Assembly (NCBI GenBank): GCA_950097015.1
Contig: CATNEN010000007.1
Coordinates: forward strand, 2,976,001 to 3,040,000
Length of the DNA stretch: 64,000 bases
Origin: Macrostomum hystrix
Taxonomy: Eukaryota > Platyhelminthes > Macrostomidae
Reading direction: 5' to 3'
Under the pieces are notes generated by a model. The model worked only from the letters and a program-made list of their open reading frames with translations, ran no database searches and was not told the origin of the DNA. The position numbers were made by a program, and so were the translations under genes. How positions within the stretch are numbered: the stretch's first letter is position 1; each line of letters begins with the position of its first letter. Of the stretch, positions 1-14,200 are shown in pieces.

Positions 1-945
1 AATCTTCTCACACTCTCTCGTCAATCTTCTCACGCTCTCTCGTCACTCTTCTCACACTCTCTAGTCAATCTTCTCACACTCTCTCGTCAATCTTCTCACA
101 CTCTCTCGTCACTCTTCTCACACTCTCTCGTCACTCTTCTCACACTCTCTCGTCAATCTTCTCACACTCTGTAGTCAATCTTCTCACGCTCTCTCGTCAA
201 TCTTCTCACACTCTGTAGTCAATCTTCTCACGCTCTCTCGTCAATCTTCTCACGCTCTCTCGTCAATCTTCTCACACTCTCTCGTCACTCTTCTCACACT
301 CTCTCGTCACTCTTCTCACACTCTCTCGTCACTCTTCTCACACTCTCTCGTCACTCTTCTCACACTCTCTCGTCACTCTTCTCACACTCTGTAGTCAATC
401 TTCTCACACTCTGTAGTCAATCTTCTCACGCTCTCTCGTCACTCTTCTCACACTCTCTAGTCAATCTTCTCACACTCTCTCGTCAATCTTCTCACACTCT
501 CTCGTCACTCTTCTCACACTCTCTCGTCACTCTTCTCACACTCTCTCGTCAATCTTCTCACACTCTGTAGTCAATCTTCTCACACTCTCTCGTCAATCTT
601 CTCACACTCTGTAGTCAATCTTCTCACACTCTCTCGTCAATCTTCTCACACTCTGTAGTCAATCTTCTCACACTCTCTCGTCAATCTTTTCACACTCTCT
701 CGTCACTCTTCTCACACTCTCTAGTCAATCTTCTCACACTCTCTCGTCAATCTTCTCACACTCTGTAGTCAATCTTCTCACACTCTCTCGTCAATCTTCT
801 CACACTCTGTAGTCAATCTTCTCACACTCTCTCGTCAATCTCCTCACACTCTGTAGTCAATCTTCTCACACTCTCTCGACAATCTTCTCACACTCTGTAG
901 TCAATCTTCTCACGCTCTCTCGTCAATCTTCTCCCACTCGCTTGC
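1..945. repeat. 22-bp satellite array
   Basis: Units of the type TCTTCTCACACTCTCTCGTC plus AA or AC, with interspersed GTAGTC variants. It is cut by the left window edge, so the true length is unknown. Confidence 0.95.
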
Positions 946-2127
946 CTCTCTCATCCCAATACCATATTCTCAGATTTTTCTCTTAACTCCCTAAGTTAGC
1001 ATTGGTATTGTTATTATATATTTAACTATTTTTAATTCTAATTCGGATTATAAGGCAATAACTTTTCCATGCAGCAAGCATTTTCTTCATCATATAATTT
1101 TGTTGATAATGAAAGCGGCGAACAAACCTAGTCACGTGACTTTGACACGTGTCGCTTCGAGATGGCCCATCTCTCCATGGACAAAGGAAGATCGCCAATA
1201 AGCTAGTCTGATCATTAACCTTCCAGTCCGATGTTAACAAGGCCAATAAAAGCCAGGAAAAACAATGTTAAATGCTTTATATTTGAGCCAGACATTCGTG
1301 TTCAACACCTGTGCAACACACTCCCACAAGCTGACCATAGCAAATTATATTATCATTGTTTTCCGAGGAGATGCATGGACAGCATCGATCTGAAGCGAAT
1401 AGGATCAAACTCGGAGTCGTATTATCTTTTTATTCTCCCCCGAGGGCGGCCCGAACAGCTGGGGGCTTGACTGTGAAGGAAGTGTGTCAAAATTTCCCAA
1501 CGATTTAATCCTCATCCAATGCAATGGAAAAAGTAGGGCTGGCGACAATTGTGTAGCCAGGGGGGACAGTGACCAGCCAGTGGGTTAAGCCGCGAAATTT
1601 TATTTAAGCCCCGCGTCACAATATTATTCCGTCTCCCCAGAAGCTAAATCCAAATGGTTGCCATGCCAACCGCGCTGTGAGATTCGACTAGAGCTTGGGT
1701 GCTAAAAACACACGTTCTCACTTCTGTATAGAATGGGATTTCAATCTCTCAACAATGCGAACGGGTGTTCCGGTGACAATTAGACCGGATAACAATCCCG
1801 CTTGAAATCTCACTTTCTTTTCATGCGAGTCAAATATAGAGCTTTAGGAAAATTATAACCGTAGGTGCCACCGCTAATGCCACGGCCCCCCTGTAGGTTT
1901 AACTACCAAAACTGTTGTCGGGCTTGAGTCTAACTGATGCATTAGCGGCTGTTAAATCCCATCGAGATAGTTGCTATAGTAAAACAACGAGTATTTCTTA
2001 TCACATTTCCACGTTCTATTATGCAACTTTGAGCATAGCCTGTGTGAGTCCATGCCAGTTTTTAATCTTTATCAACTCCATCCATCCTTCTCTCATATCC
2101 ATATTATTGTACACGTGAGTGTACACT
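946..2127. other. Unassigned single-copy DNA
   Basis: Only short uninformative reading frames. I found no motif that supports an exon, RNA gene or transposon end. Confidence 0.5.
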
Positions 2128-2325
2128 CAGCACCAAAGTTCCTGGGTTCGATTCCGCGGCGAGGCCACATTTATTTGGGGCGCAGCAGCGGAGAGAAGGC
2201 TTGGGGGCTTGTCGTGCAATTTACGCCCTTGAGGGCCAACCTCCAAGGTACAGTGAGAGTGTACACAGCTTGACGATGAGAAAGTCAGTGCAGATGTACA
2301 CACCCGTGTGAGCGTGTGCTTAAAA
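2128..2325 (+). mobile_element. tRNA-derived SINE, 5'-truncated copy
   Basis: Starts just before the B box (GGGTTCGATTCCGCGGCG) and continues through GGGGCGCAGCAGCGGAG and GCTTGGGGGCTTG to the GTGTGAGCGTGTG segment. It matches the copies at 6540 and 28825. Confidence 0.8.
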
Positions 2326-2954
2326 TTCTCATTGTGACAGACTCAGATGTGAAAGAAATTCTCTACATACCAATAATCTGCACAGCCAATTTCAAATCTT
2401 TTCAACCAAGCATTGCCTGATTGCATCATGAGTTTATTAATGCATGCCAAGTCATAATAATCTATTGGCGTCACCTGTGTGCCTGCTTACTGGTTTTGTT
2501 TATCTAAACTTTCATCGTATGGGTCGTGTAGGATCGCACAGCTTGTCCTATATTAGCACACGTATTGCAAACAATGCAAACAATGGAGTATTTTTGGGTG
2601 ACAAAAAAACAAATTAGAAGCCGCCTCAGGCGAGTGTCTACAAACACGAGAACTATATCGTGTGTGATATAATATTACGGTTATGAGTGTAGTTGCACAA
2701 TCATACCGACTTGTATAATCTACTCTCATTTCATAAGATAATTCTGTTTTTTCCCTCATTTTCTTTTGTCTTATTTGTCGTTAATATATGGACCGATATC
2801 TTTATCAGATCATAGTCTAATAAAATTTGTTCAAATGCGCTAAATTGGCTTCGGAATTAAATCAATAAACCAATTGCAACCTCAGAACCACAATCACTGA
2901 ACATTCTATAGATTTTTTCTCATTCATATATCTCACAATCACTCACCTATATCT

Positions 2955-3900
2955 CAGATTCTCTTCTTCATCACCCAGTCTCTCTCCTTCATCTCACAGT
3001 CTCTCTCCTTTCTCTCACAGTCTCTCTCCTTCATCTCACAGTCTTTCTCCTTCATCTCACAGTCTCTCTCCTTTCTCTCACAGTCTCTCTCCTTTCTCTC
3101 ACAGTCTCTCTCCTTCATCTCACAGTCTCTCTCCTTTCTCTCACAGTCTCTCTCCTTTCTCTCACAGTCTCTCTCCTTCATCTCACAGTCTCTCTCCTTC
3201 ATCTCACAGTCTCTCTCCTTTCTCTCACAGTCTCTCTCTCTTTCATCTCACAGTCTCTCTTCTTCATCTCACAGTCTCTCTCCTTCATCTCACAGTCTCT
3301 CTCCTTCATCTCACAGTCTCTCTCCTTCATCTCACAGTCTCTCTCTCCTTCATCTCACAGTCTCTCTCCTTCATCTCACAGTCTCTCTCCTTCATCTCAC
3401 AGTCTCTCTCCTTTCTCTCAGATTCTCTCTCCTTTATCTCAGTATTTAGTTTATTTCATAATCTCTGACCTCTATCTCATAATCTCTGACCTATATCTCA
3501 CAGTCTCTGACCTCTATCTCATAATCTCTGGCCTCTATCTCATAATCTCTGACCTCTATCTCATAATCTCTGACCTCTATCTCATAATCTCTGACCTCTA
3601 TCTCACAGTCTCTGACCTCTATCTCACAGTCTCTGACCTCTATCTCACAGTCTCTGACCTCTATCTCACAGTCTCTGACCTCTATCTCATAATCTCTGAC
3701 CTCTATCTCACAGTCTCTGACCTCTATCTCACAGTCTATTTCTCATGATCATATTCACTTGTTCTCATGATCACATTCACTTGTTCTCATGATCACATTC
3801 ACTTGTCCTCATGATCACATTCACTTGTTCTCATGATCACATTCACTTGTCCTCATGATCACATTCACTTGTCCTCATGATCATATTCACTTGTTCTCAT
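2955..3900. repeat. Three abutting minisatellites (21, 21 and 22 bp)
   Basis: About 2955-3430: CTCACAGTCTCTCTCCTTCAT units. About 3465-3735: CTCTGACCTCTATCTCACAG units. About 3735-3900: CTCATGATCACATTCACTTG units. The first two share the CTCACAGTCTCT core, so one probably arose from the other. Confidence 0.92.
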
Positions 3901-4529
3901 ATATTTACTAATTTATTTTCCAAACAGAGAACGCAAAACGCAGAATAATAATTTCAAATCGCGGTGAAAATCTAGCATTATTAATTAGACAATAAATCTG
4001 TGCCACCTTCCACAGGCACGGGCAGAAATGGCATCCATGATAATTATAAATAGCATATTCGTGTTACAAATAAAAAACACAGTCATAAATTTCACATTTT
4101 TTGTCGCAGAATTTTTTAGATACTAAAATATGCAGTTTCTTGGCACAGAGGTCTTGACTCTCAAATGAAGAAATCTAGTTTTGGTTTTAATACCAAACAC
4201 GCACCATTAATTCACAATGTTTTGGTGATAAATATTCATTCCTTTTTAGAAAGTTATTTACACTTTAAATTGATTTATTTTAATTAAGAGGGTTAAGACA
4301 CACTCCCAAAGCTAACACACACACTTTCCTATTGGCTGGCAGAACCGGGGTGGGCTGGGGTTGGACGGGAGAATGGAGATGGGGTGGAGGTTAGTGGTTT
4401 TGGGAGCGAGATTACAAAAAGCAAGGACAATTGGTTTCAACTCAGCTAACAATTATATATTGCTTCCCAGGACAGATTGAAAGGTTTTAGATTTGACAAG
4501 TCAATTCCATTCCCTTATCTATTCGGCAG
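3901..4529. other. Upstream flank of sall, no gene seen
   Basis: AT-rich DNA, then a G-rich stretch near 4340-4420. It ends with the pyrimidine-rich acceptor (CTATTCGGCAG) before the sall start. It may be the end of an intron or an outron. Confidence 0.45.
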
Positions 4530-4552
4530 GTCACAGCTTGGTGATACAGGTG

Positions 4553-4598
4553 ATGAACGAAGTTGTACAGTGCGACTCGGAGTCAAAGATCTGTACTG

Positions 4599-4676
<78 letters not shown>

Positions 4677-5294
4677 TGTCTCTGACCTCGGATAGCAGTA
4701 TGGAACCAGAAGAATCACTCAATGATCAGCAGCCGACGGTGAATCACACTGACGCCCAAATTGAAGAATCCGATGAAGAACAAGCGGTTCAAGAAGTTGA
4801 GATGGAAGACCAGCAACAGCAGCAGCAGCAGCAGCAGCAACTGGTGCTTCAGCAGCTAGCCAACGCCATCACGAATGGAATCACCAGCGAGCAGCTGGGA
4901 GGTGTCCAGGACTCCATGGAGATCATCAGGCAGCACATCGACTACCTGCAGACAATGGAGCGGGTGCTGCGTGGCGAGCGAATCCGCCTGAACTGCGTCA
5001 TCGCCCAGCAGCACGAGATTCTCGGATTGGCCCGAGACGAGGAAGAGAACGCCGACAACTGCGAAGGCCTCGCCGGTGGTAGCGGCCTGTCGGAGCTGGA
5101 CGAGACTGAGGATCAGCAGCAGCAGCAGGCCAACAATTTTCTAAAATTAGCGGCAGCTGCAGCAGCAGCAGCGGCCGCGGCTGCGTCAGCCAGCGACTCT
5201 GGCATCCAGCACTGCAGCTTGGCCGAGGATCCGAGCCGCGATTTGCAGTCTTCGAGAAGCTGCGGCAGCCCCTCGATGGACCAGACAGGCGGAG
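4553..5294 (+). CDS. sall: sall exon 1 (polyQ and Gln-rich helical region)
   Basis: The exon begins at the ATG of [10 protein letters not shown] and ends at GGAG|GTGAGT, phase 1. It encodes a pure (CAG)n tract at about 4602-4675, a second Gln run near 4810, a helical segment ([13 protein letters not shown]...) and an Ala run near 5150. The acceptor-like site ending at 4529 is preceded by a pyrimidine-rich stretch. Confidence 0.85.
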
Positions 5295-8200
5295 GTGAGT
5301 TGCGAAAGAAATCTATTTTACCCACACACCGCATACCTGTCACACACCTGTGTGACACACCTGTCACGCACATTTGATACTATTTTTAGCATTCTATAAA
5401 CAATCCGCAGCGCCCAACAAACAGTGGAAACTGACACTGAAATGCTGCACAATGCTGCACACTGAATGTGTGTAGGCCATCTCTTATTAATATATGCAAT
5501 CAAATTATAATACCCCCCCCCGAACTAAAATACAACCAAAAAAATCGAGGCGAGGAATATTAAGGCGGGCCAATGTATGTGGATATCTGATATCTGAGCT
5601 ATTCTGTTTACAAATGTAGAAAAGGAAGTGAAAGACCTGTATAATAAGCAATTCTCATTTGATCCTATTTCGCTTATAAACGCAATGAACTTGGACAGAA
5701 AATGTTGTATAAATATGTAGTATTACACTTATACCATCCTGGCTTGCTAAAAATCAATGAGTGTTGTTACAGACAAGCGCGTGTGGCTGTGAGCATATCA
5801 TTATTGCACTATGCATGCGCACAGGCACAGGGTCTCCATGAAAGTTATAGGTAATTCTACTCCTATTCTACTCCTATTCTAACATATTCCAAGGATGAAT
5901 GTAAACAATTGATACACCAATGTGTTCATGCAGAGTTTTATGACTCGCTGAAACACTTCTAGAGCTAGTTTGTTAATGACTTTAACTGGATTGCAATAAT
6001 TGGTTCATTGCAATTTGCTCAAACCAATTATACGAGCTTATAGGGGTTTTCATTTTCAAACTGAAATAAAATCATGAATTGTTGTGGATGTGTGCGATGC
6101 AGAAAAGGAAATTAAATTATTGTAACAAGCTTTTAAACATTTTTCCTGCCAGCACAGCAGCGCGATCATAAATTGGGTCGCAATTGCCTCATAACTTTTC
6201 TACAAGAAATTCAAACGAATTCATTTTATTGTTATTAGGGTAAAAAGGAAATTTCTTTTGAAGAACATTTTGATACCACCTGCAAGTGGATAAACAGACT
6301 ATTCTTTGTACAAATTATACACAACCTAAAACTATTACAATTGTTTCCAATCAGCAGTGCATGACGAAATATAGACTCAAATAATAGACTCAAGCTAACC
6401 CGGAGGGTTTAAAGTATAAGCTTGTAACAGATGAACTGGAAATTAGAAATTTATTGCGTCACTTCAGAACACCTTTGTCGCAATAAGCTTCATCGCTTTG
6501 TTAGTTTAAAAAATTAACAAAAAGTAAATATCATTGAGAGGGGTTTAGTGGCAGAGTGGTTAACGCGTTTGCCTCTCGAGCCAAGGTCCATAAGTTCGAT
6601 TCCGCGGCGAGGCCACATTCATTTGGGGCGCAGCAGCGGAGTGAAGGCTTGGGGGCTTGTTGTGCAATTCACGCTTTTGAGAACCAACCTCCAAGGCACA
6701 GTGAGAGTGCACACTGCCTGACGATGAGAAAGTCAGGGCAGATGTACACACCTGTGTGAGCGTGCGCCTGCGTACAGTATCTGTGTGATACTCTCCTGCT
6801 ATTGTTATTATCATTATTGTTGCATATTATCCAGTGTAATGCTTACTGATCCCTAATTAGCTATTTCTTCCCAACGTCACCTGAGTGTCATATCTGCCTT
6901 TTTATCCAATGCAGACAAAACTGAAGACTCAGACATCTACGCGTCATCAACGACCGCCTCTGGCCTCCGACTGTGGCATCAGCGAGGCTTCCGCTTTGAG
7001 GACTCCGGCGTCGCCGGATCGCCCGTGGACCTCAGCGGCAGCCGGAAGCGCCCGGCCGGCTCCCAGCTGCACCACCCGAGTCTGCTCCGCCAGCAAGCCA
7101 GATCGCAGGTCCCGGAGGACCCGGACCAGGTCGCCATCCTGTCTGGAAACAGCGATGACCCGCTGGACCAGTTCATGTACATTAACGACCAGCAGAATGT
7201 GAAATGGCGCCGGCTGTACGAGAAGCACAGCCGCATTCACCCGCCGAATCGGTGCGGCGAGTGCCTGAAGGATCTCAGCTGCAAGAGTGCCCTGATTATG
7301 CACTACCGGACTCACACGGGTGAGCTGATTGGGCCCTGGCTCATCTTGTTGAATCCTCATTCTGGAATACTAGATCAAATAGATCTTTGAGATCTGAAGA
7401 TAAAGAAAAACTCCCAACCTATAACTGCATTGTCTCCGGATCTCGAAAATTCTCAAGATCTTAAAAAATCACAACAGTAAAAAATCGCGGAATCCCAAAA
7501 ATCCTAATCTATCGATATTAGTCTGAAAAACAAAAGAGCCGAAAATTTTGGAACCCTAAAAATCCCACTTAACCGCCATAAATTTCATGAACACTTAAAA
7601 TCTCATAGGACTCATAAAATACCATAGATTCACAAAATACAGGCAACAACTCAAATCCCACGCATCCTCAAGTCTAAAAACTCCAGAAAACTCATCAAAT
7701 CCCGTACTCAAATCCTGCAAGCTCCTCGAATCCCATAAACTACTAAAATCCCACAAACTACTCAAATCCCATAAACTCCTCAAATCCCATAAACTACTCA
7801 AATCCCACAAACTCCTCAAATCCCACAAACTCCTCAAATCCCACAAACTACTCAAATCCCACAAACTCCTCAAATCCCACAAACTCCTCAAATCCCATAA
7901 ACTCCTCAAATCCCACAAACTCCTCAAATCCCATAAACTCCTCAAATCCCACAAACTACTCAAATCCCATAAACTCCTCAAATCCCATAAACTACTCAAA
8001 TCCCACAAACTCCTCAAATCCCACAAACTCCTCAAATCCCACAAACTACTCAAATCCCACAAACTCCTCAAATCCCACAAACTACTCAAATCCCATAAAC
8101 TCCTCAAATCCCATAAACTACTCAAATCCCACAAACTCCTCAAATCCCACAAACTCCTCAAATCCCACAAACTACTCAAATCCCACAAACTCCTCAAATC

Positions 8201-11200
8201 CCACAAACTCCTCAAATCTAAAGACAATCGCAACTCCCAACTCTCAAAATTTGAAACTTAAAAATCCCACTACAAGAATCCCTTCGAACTTCTGAAAACC
8301 GGCAGGCAATCCTGATCCCACTATAGGAGCAGAAATTTCTGTCCGCTTCAAGAAGACAGCGAGCTGTCGGTTCTCTTCCATGTCTTCATAATGAAGGAAT
8401 TCAAGAGTGATGCAGTCGGGCAAACTCGATTGCTGTCTCCTTTTTATTCTTTCAAGTTTTCCATGGCCCAGCAGAAGCCAGGAATGCCGCAGGATAGAAA
8501 AGGGAATTATTTGTCTTAAGACCGCGGGTCAACAGGGATTTGGCCCGGCCGAGCCCTCATAAATGAGTCTGTTTGACGACTTGAGCCACTCAACCCCGCT
8601 GGCAACACGCTGGTAGGACTGTGATGGAAAATCGTGTAATCACATTTGATTTCAAGAGGCCGCAGTCTCCGCCCGGCATGATGCAGTTTTAATAAATAAA
8701 AATGAGAGACAGGGCAGGGGGGAGGATTTTCTTATCTCGAGTTGCGGCCTCATTTCCACAGAATGCATGGCGGCCTTGCGAGGCTTCCAGGACTCAAGCG
8801 ACCCCCCGGCTCTGTAATGCAATTTGGCATTGAAGTCGTCAACTTCGGGTGGCTCTTAGCATTAGGATCAGTCTCTGAGAGATTGGAGATGCAGAAATCC
8901 CAAAAATCCCAATGCATGATCGGGTTAGGGGATGATCGTACCTCCGGGCTGAGGGTTCAAATAGTTATCATCCCAAAATGAATCTTCACTCCGCCGAATC
9001 TTCACTCCGCCGAATCTTCACTCCACGAATCTTCACTCCACCGAATCTTCACTCCGCCGAATCTTCACTCCGCCGAATCTTCACTCCGCCGAATCTTCAC
9101 TCCACGAATCTTCACTCCACCGAATCTTCACTCCGCCGAATCTTCACTCCGCCGAATCTTCACTCCGCCGAATCTTCACTCCACCGAATCTTCACTCCGC
9201 CGAATCTTCAATCCACCGAATCTTCACTCCGCCGAATCTTCACTCCACCGAATCTTCACTCCACCGAATCTTCACTCCGCCGAATCTTCAATCCACCGAA
9301 TCTTCACTCCACCGAATCTTCACTCCACCGAATCTTCACTCCGCCGAATCTTCACTCCACGGAATCTTCACTCCACCGAATCTTCACTCCGCCCAATCTT
9401 CACTCCACCGAATCTTCACTCCACGGAATCTTCACTCCACCGAATCTTCACTCCGCCGAATCCTCACTCCACCGAATCTTCACTCCACCGAATCTTCACT
9501 CCGCCGAATCTTCACTCCGCCGAATCTTCACTCCACCGAATCTTCACTCCGCCCAATCTTCACTCCGCCGAATCTTCACTCCGCCCAATCTTCACTCCAC
9601 CGAATCTTCACTCCACCGAATCTTCACTCCGCCGAATCTTCACTCCACCGAATCTTCACTCCACCGAATCTTCACTCCGCCGAATCTTCACTCCACGGAA
9701 TCTTCACTCCGCCGAATCTTCACTCCGCCGAATCTTCACTCCACCGAATCTTCACTCCGCCGAATCTTCACTCCACCGAATCTTCACTCCGCCGAATCTT
9801 CACTCCACGGAATCCTCACTCCGCCGAATCCTCACTCCGCCGAATCTTCACTCCACGGAATCTTCACTCCGCCGAATCTTCACTCCGCCGAATCTTCACT
9901 CCGCCGAATCTTCACTCCACCGAATCTTCACTCCGCCGAATCTTCACTCCACGAATCTTCACTCCACGGAATCTAAGAAAAACACGAAAACTTAGGCCCA
10001 TTTTGAAGCATATCAGACAAGCTATTCAACTGCAGACACTGAAATTGTTGAGCTGTGAAATGCAGCATTCTTAGCGACTTGTCAGGTCGGTTGATCTGAA
10101 ATACCTCTGCCTCACCTTGCAATATTGATGAGCCGGTGTTGGCGTTAATCGTTGAAGTTGGCTTTTTAATTAACAGAGGACGGCGGCCTGTCATCAGGTC
10201 GAATTCCCAGTTGGGAGATATTTTCAGCAGTTCTGAGTCCGGGGGTTGCACGACAGTTGAGTTGGGGGGGGAGATTTGGGTAGGGATAAAAATCCTCACC
10301 GCGGACTGCGCGCGATATGAAACGAATAGGAGCGACGCGACAATTAGCGGCGGGTGCAGTTTTTCCCCCTCGACTCTTTTTTCTTGGTCTCATGCCGGTC
10401 ATCTTGTCAAAAAATCTTTATTCCCGAACCACCGCGCCGCATACCAAAAACTGGCCGCCCGCGGGCTGTGATCTGATTACCCTCCTGACCCATCCCCATC
10501 CTCCATGCTCGACTCCACCCCCAGGCCGTCCCATCCCATGCCATGCCATGCTGCCGCTGCCGCTGCTGCTGCTGACCCGCCACTTCTTGGAATTAATTCG
10601 CGAGACCAACAAATTTAATATGACCGAGGCCCTGGCCCCACAATCTGCATAAATTTAATATTATTTCATATATGTATATAATATATATAAGTGGAATTCC
10701 CAGAACAACTGCGGCGGCATTGGCGGAATGAAATATCCCCCAGCCACTTCTCTGTCACCCTTTGATCCCAAGATCTCAAAGAATTAAGTTATCATCCATG
10801 ACTCGGTAGCTGCAGGGAGCCAAAAAGTTGAGCAGACATGAGACCCTCCTTCATGCCACACTGCACCCACCCCTCGCTTCAACCAATTTTCAAAGCAGAC
10901 ATATCCATGCTCATCTCCTGCTATAGTCGGCAAGACAGTCTCAAATTTCTTGAACATTTTCTTTCCAGCTTGAGGAGAGCATTCTCAAAAAGTCAGAGCG
11001 AACTAAAAGCAGAAAAAGGCTGCAATTGCGGCCACAGAAACGGCACCTTCGTGACAGGGGTGCTGAGTGAAAAAAATGGATAGATAAATTCCAGAACTTA
11101 TTTGCACCTGGACAAAATTGCAGACAGTTTAGCTGAGTCTGAGAGAATCCGCGTGTTTAAACAGGCACGCAAAGTTTTGAAGGCACCTCAGCAGAGAACC

Positions 11201-14200
11201 CTCTGTTTCTGAATTATAGATGTTATGAATTGCCGTGATGGGAATCTAAATCAGTGATTGCTGGCTGGGCCACTTGTCACGTGCAAGAATGGGTATCCAT
11301 AAAACATTTGGGAATCGAGGCGGATTTGGGGACGGATGGGCCCGGTTGATGCTTCATGTAGAATTGTTCACTCTTGTCCAATGCAAACCAGTTTTTGTTG
11401 ATGCCCCTAACTGAGCTCATCTATTTTTTTTAAGATTGTAATTTCAATCATAAAATGTCTCCTCTGCTGCCTCGCTCATGCATTATTACTCAAGACTGTC
11501 CCAGAACCCCATGCCTCATGCGCCCAGGTAATCCCATATAGGGATATTAAATGGCCTTAATTAACTCCCAAACAGGGGCCGTTTTTCAAATCGCTTTCCC
11601 TTTCTGCGCAGAGCATTGTGCCGTGGCCTGCGGCCTAAATCACTGGAGAATTTGGTCGGCTGACTAAGGCAGCTGCTCATTGTTTCTGACTAAGAACTGT
11701 GCTCATCATATTCATGAATGAGCACTAAGTCTCATTTATTGTCTGCAATGGGGACCCTGGCTAGGCTTATTGTTATTATTATTTCTCATAAAAATTCATG
11801 CCTCAAGACTTTGCGTGAGACCGTCTAACATCCCCCAGACTCAGGTCGGCTGACACCATTCTCTCGCTATCCACTGAATCCACAACCTCACTGACCTCAT
11901 CAATTATGACATGGCTGAGACTCATGCGCAGATGATTCCATGCTGATTTTCACTCGCCAACAATAACGCAGAGGAGAGGCCGTACATCTGCCGGATCTGC
12001 CACAAGAGCTTCACCACCAAGGGCAATCTGAAAACTCACCTGGGTGTACACCGAGAACTGCTGCCAATACTGCGTGGCATCGGCGCTTCGCCGCCAAGGA
12101 TGCTGCCGCCTCCGCCGCCGCCGCCTCCCCCTCCGCCACCTCCGCAGCCATCGACAACGTCCGAGACGATGCTGCCGCAGCTGCAGCTGCCAAAAACAAG
12201 TCAGCTGAACAAGCCACAGCTTGGCTGCGGCCTCATGAACGGTTGCAGCGAAAGCCAGGTAAACCCATTGTTAGCCGGTAATGTTCTATGACCAAACCTG
12301 CGAAACGAATGAAATAAGAATAGTTGCAGAAGGGCTGCGGGCACTGGCAGTTCTGCCCATTCCGCTGACTCCCGACAACACTCACACACTCACACACACT
12401 CACACACACTCACACACACTCACACACACTCACACACACTCACACACTCACACACACTCACACACACTCACACACACTCACACACACTCACACACACTCA
12501 CACACTCACACACACTCACACACACTCACACACACTCACACACTCACACACACTCACACACACTCACACACACTCACACACACTCACACACACTCACACA
12601 CACTCACACACTCACACACACTCACACACACTCACACACACTCACACACACTCACACACTCACACACACTCACACACACTCACACACACTCACACACACT
12701 CACACACTCACACACACTCACACACACTCACACACTCACACACTCACACACACTCACACACACTCACACACACTCACACACTCACACACACTCACACACA
12801 CTCACACACACTCACACACACTCACACACACTCACACACACTCACACACACTCACACACTCACACACACTCACACACTCACACACACTCACACACACTCA
12901 CACACACTCACACACACTCACACACACTCACACACTCACACACACTCACACACACTCACACACTCACACACACTCACACACACTCACACACACTCACACA
13001 CACTCACACACTCACACACACTCACACACTCACACACACTCACACACACTCACACACACTCACACACACTCACACACACTCACACACTCACACACACTCA
13101 CACACACTCACACACTCACACACACTCACACACACTCACACACACTCACACACTCACACACACTCACACACACTCACACACTCACACACACTCACACACA
13201 CTCACACACACTCACACACTCACACACACTCACACACACTCACACACACCCGTGTACACGACTCAAACGCTCCCTGACAAGAATGCGGCTCGCGAAATTA
13301 CCAACTGAATTTATTTAACCGCTTTAATGTCTAAGCTCTGAGCACAAATTAGTTTGTCCTGATAAGTTTGTGCGTGGTGCTTGACCAGCTGATTGTTGGC
13401 AAGCCTAGTCTATATCGTGTGCTGTCCAAAGCGCTGCCCTGTCTCGGAACTCAACAATTTCCAAGTCCACCCACAGCCCAGTTATTAATAAATTGAGGCA
13501 TGTCACATTCAGCTGGGTTGCTGATATGGCTGATGATCGCATTTTTTAAATATCATATCGAAAGCCAAAACCACAGCAGCAGCAGCAGCAGCAGGCGGAC
13601 AGAAATACGGCAATATTTGAACGCTGTAACAGAAAGATATCACAAAATGTTTCACTTCCGGATTGCCCAGGCTAGCGTGAAGCCAAATGAGCAAGTCTGG
13701 GCGACCCAGCACCCCGCGAGATCACTGTTAGCTTGCAAGTGCCACTTCGATGCAAAACATCACCACTTGAACTTAAAAATTATAAATAGAACTAGACCGT
13801 ATATTCTTAATAAAAGTTTATTTTCTCTCGCGCCAATTTGAACTGCAGATCCTGCTGACCTCGCCGAAGCTCCGTCAGCACCAGCTGGGTCTCAACGGAG
13901 CGTCCGCTAGCGATGCTCAGGCAGCCGCCGCCGCAGCCGCAGCCGCAGCCGCAGCCGCCGCCGCTGCGGGCCTGCCATTCCCAGCCGGACTGCCGCTGTT
14001 TCCATTCCGCTGCCTGCCGCAGCCTCCACCGCTGCCTCCGCTGCCGCCGCTGCCGACGCCTCTGGCACCGACAAACTCGACTGGGATCGTCTACCAGCAC
14101 GCGGATCACTCTCTGTCCGCTGCTTCTTCCGCGGCTTCAATGAGCCTCTCCAAGCAGCCGCAACCGCAGATGGAGCCGTTGGAGCTGACCAAGAAGAAGT

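Noticed and set aside
1-945. CRISPR-like array
   Set aside because: The repeats are head-to-tail with no unique spacers, in a eukaryotic context. It is a simple satellite. The same applies to all other arrays in the window.
8978-9976. 332-codon frame of [15 protein letters not shown] repeats
   Set aside because: Translation of the 16-bp array in sall intron 2.
12281-13318. 345-codon His/Thr/Ser repeat frame
   Set aside because: Translation of the CTCACACA microsatellite in sall intron 3, not a gene.
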